Source of the DNA: Linepithema humile
Taxonomy: Eukaryota; Arthropoda; Insecta; Hymenoptera; Formicidae
Direction of reading: 5' to 3'
Assembly: GCF_040581485.1 (NCBI RefSeq)
Contig: NC_090128.1
Coordinates: forward strand, 21,386,431 to 21,450,430
Length of the DNA: 64,000 bases
The position numbers and the translations under genes were made by a program. The number at the start of each line of letters is the position of its first letter. Position 1 is the first letter of the stretch. Below the pieces are notes generated by a model, which had not been told where the DNA came from, made no database searches, and was given only the letters and a program-made list of their open reading frames with translations. Positions 63,501 through 64,000 of the stretch are shown here, one piece after another.

Positions 63501-64000
63501 TCGGGCAAACTACTCCGACGCTTCGAATCTCAATGTAAATCGAGAAAAAGCAATGCGACGACGACTGAAGGAAATAGCGTGTCTAGAAAAGCGTACTTGC
63601 TGGACGAAGTGCTTCCCTTTCCGTATTTTCGATTGACCTTACGGCGCGTAATAATGTGTCTTTGTCTGTCGAAGTGAATACTCTTGGTTTTCGAATAAAA
63701 ATCTTTCTTTTGTGGTATTGTTACCTATAAAAAATCCATTAAATCGAAGTAAAGCAGTCTTTATTAAGTATAAAATAAAAAAAAACTGTCATTGTTTTGC
63801 TTTACTTGCTATGCTAGGATGTGTTAGGATATGCTCGCATAAAAATATATATTATGAATTATACTGTATATATAATATCAAAGTATTTTTATGATATTAC
63901 AAGAATAATATAATAATTTATCTGAATTAAAGTACAAATTAAATATTTGCAATTGAATATACAATTATACATATATTATAATGAGAAGAGATTTTAATCA
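60597..64000. other. AT-rich DNA, no supported gene
   Basis: A GC-richer patch at 62520-62940 carries a 132-codon ATG-initiated plus-strand ORF with no recognisable motif. Another ORF at 63471-63677 is also featureless. No repeats of note. Confidence 0.4.

Overview
This window is animal nuclear DNA. It is AT-rich, has spliced genes with GT/AG introns, long microsatellites and many DNA transposons. The first coding exon of the PBC homeobox gene extradenticle and a complete Surf6-like gene point to an insect. The mix of transposons and compact genes is compatible with a hymenopteran such as an ant, but that last step is inference. No bacterial genes, CRISPR arrays or rRNA genes were seen, and no tRNA was found by eye.

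Left third (1-10,860). The main feature is a composite DNA transposon at about 1,807-10,860. It has CACTA-type terminal inverted repeats (CACTACTCTCTAAAAG) and CAGTGA-type subterminal repeats. It carries two genes on the same strand. One is an eleven-coding-exon gene whose first two coding exons form a SAM domain. The other, inside the first coding intron of that gene, is a C2H2 zinc-finger plus transposase-like ORF. This layout parallels maize En/Spm, where the tnpD ORFs lie in the first intron of tnpA. Both genes carry disabling lesions. A 1.69-kb Tc1/mariner derivative has inserted into the same intron.

Middle left (10,861-29,514). This is gene-poor sequence with GC-richer islands, microsatellites, a MITE and one short signal-peptide-like ORF. 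It lies downstream of the extradenticle first coding exon (29,515-29,747, minus strand). Since no later extradenticle exon was found, much of it is probably extradenticle intron.

Middle (29,748-39,440). A GC-rich extradenticle 5' region is followed by a small-transposon cluster: three copies of a 143-bp hairpin MITE with 3-bp ANT target duplications, a 258-bp piggyBac-like MITE flanked by TTAA, and a degenerate foldback. Next come a single-exon three-RRM-like protein gene (34,368-35,912) and a four-exon Surf6-like nucleolar protein gene (36,971-38,558), both on the plus strand.

Right (39,440-64,000). The 3' part of a minus-strand single-pass membrane protein gene is reconstructed from exons at 48,950-48,855, 46,794-46,609, 41,054-40,886 and 39,551-39,440. 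All three junctions are phase-compatible, but one UAG lies in frame near the end of the third exon, so stop-codon readthrough is possible. A second, nearly identical copy of the truncated Tc1 element (44,342-46,026, opposite orientation) lies in one of its introns. The rest is intron or intergenic DNA with foldback elements and a 265-bp pure AG repeat.
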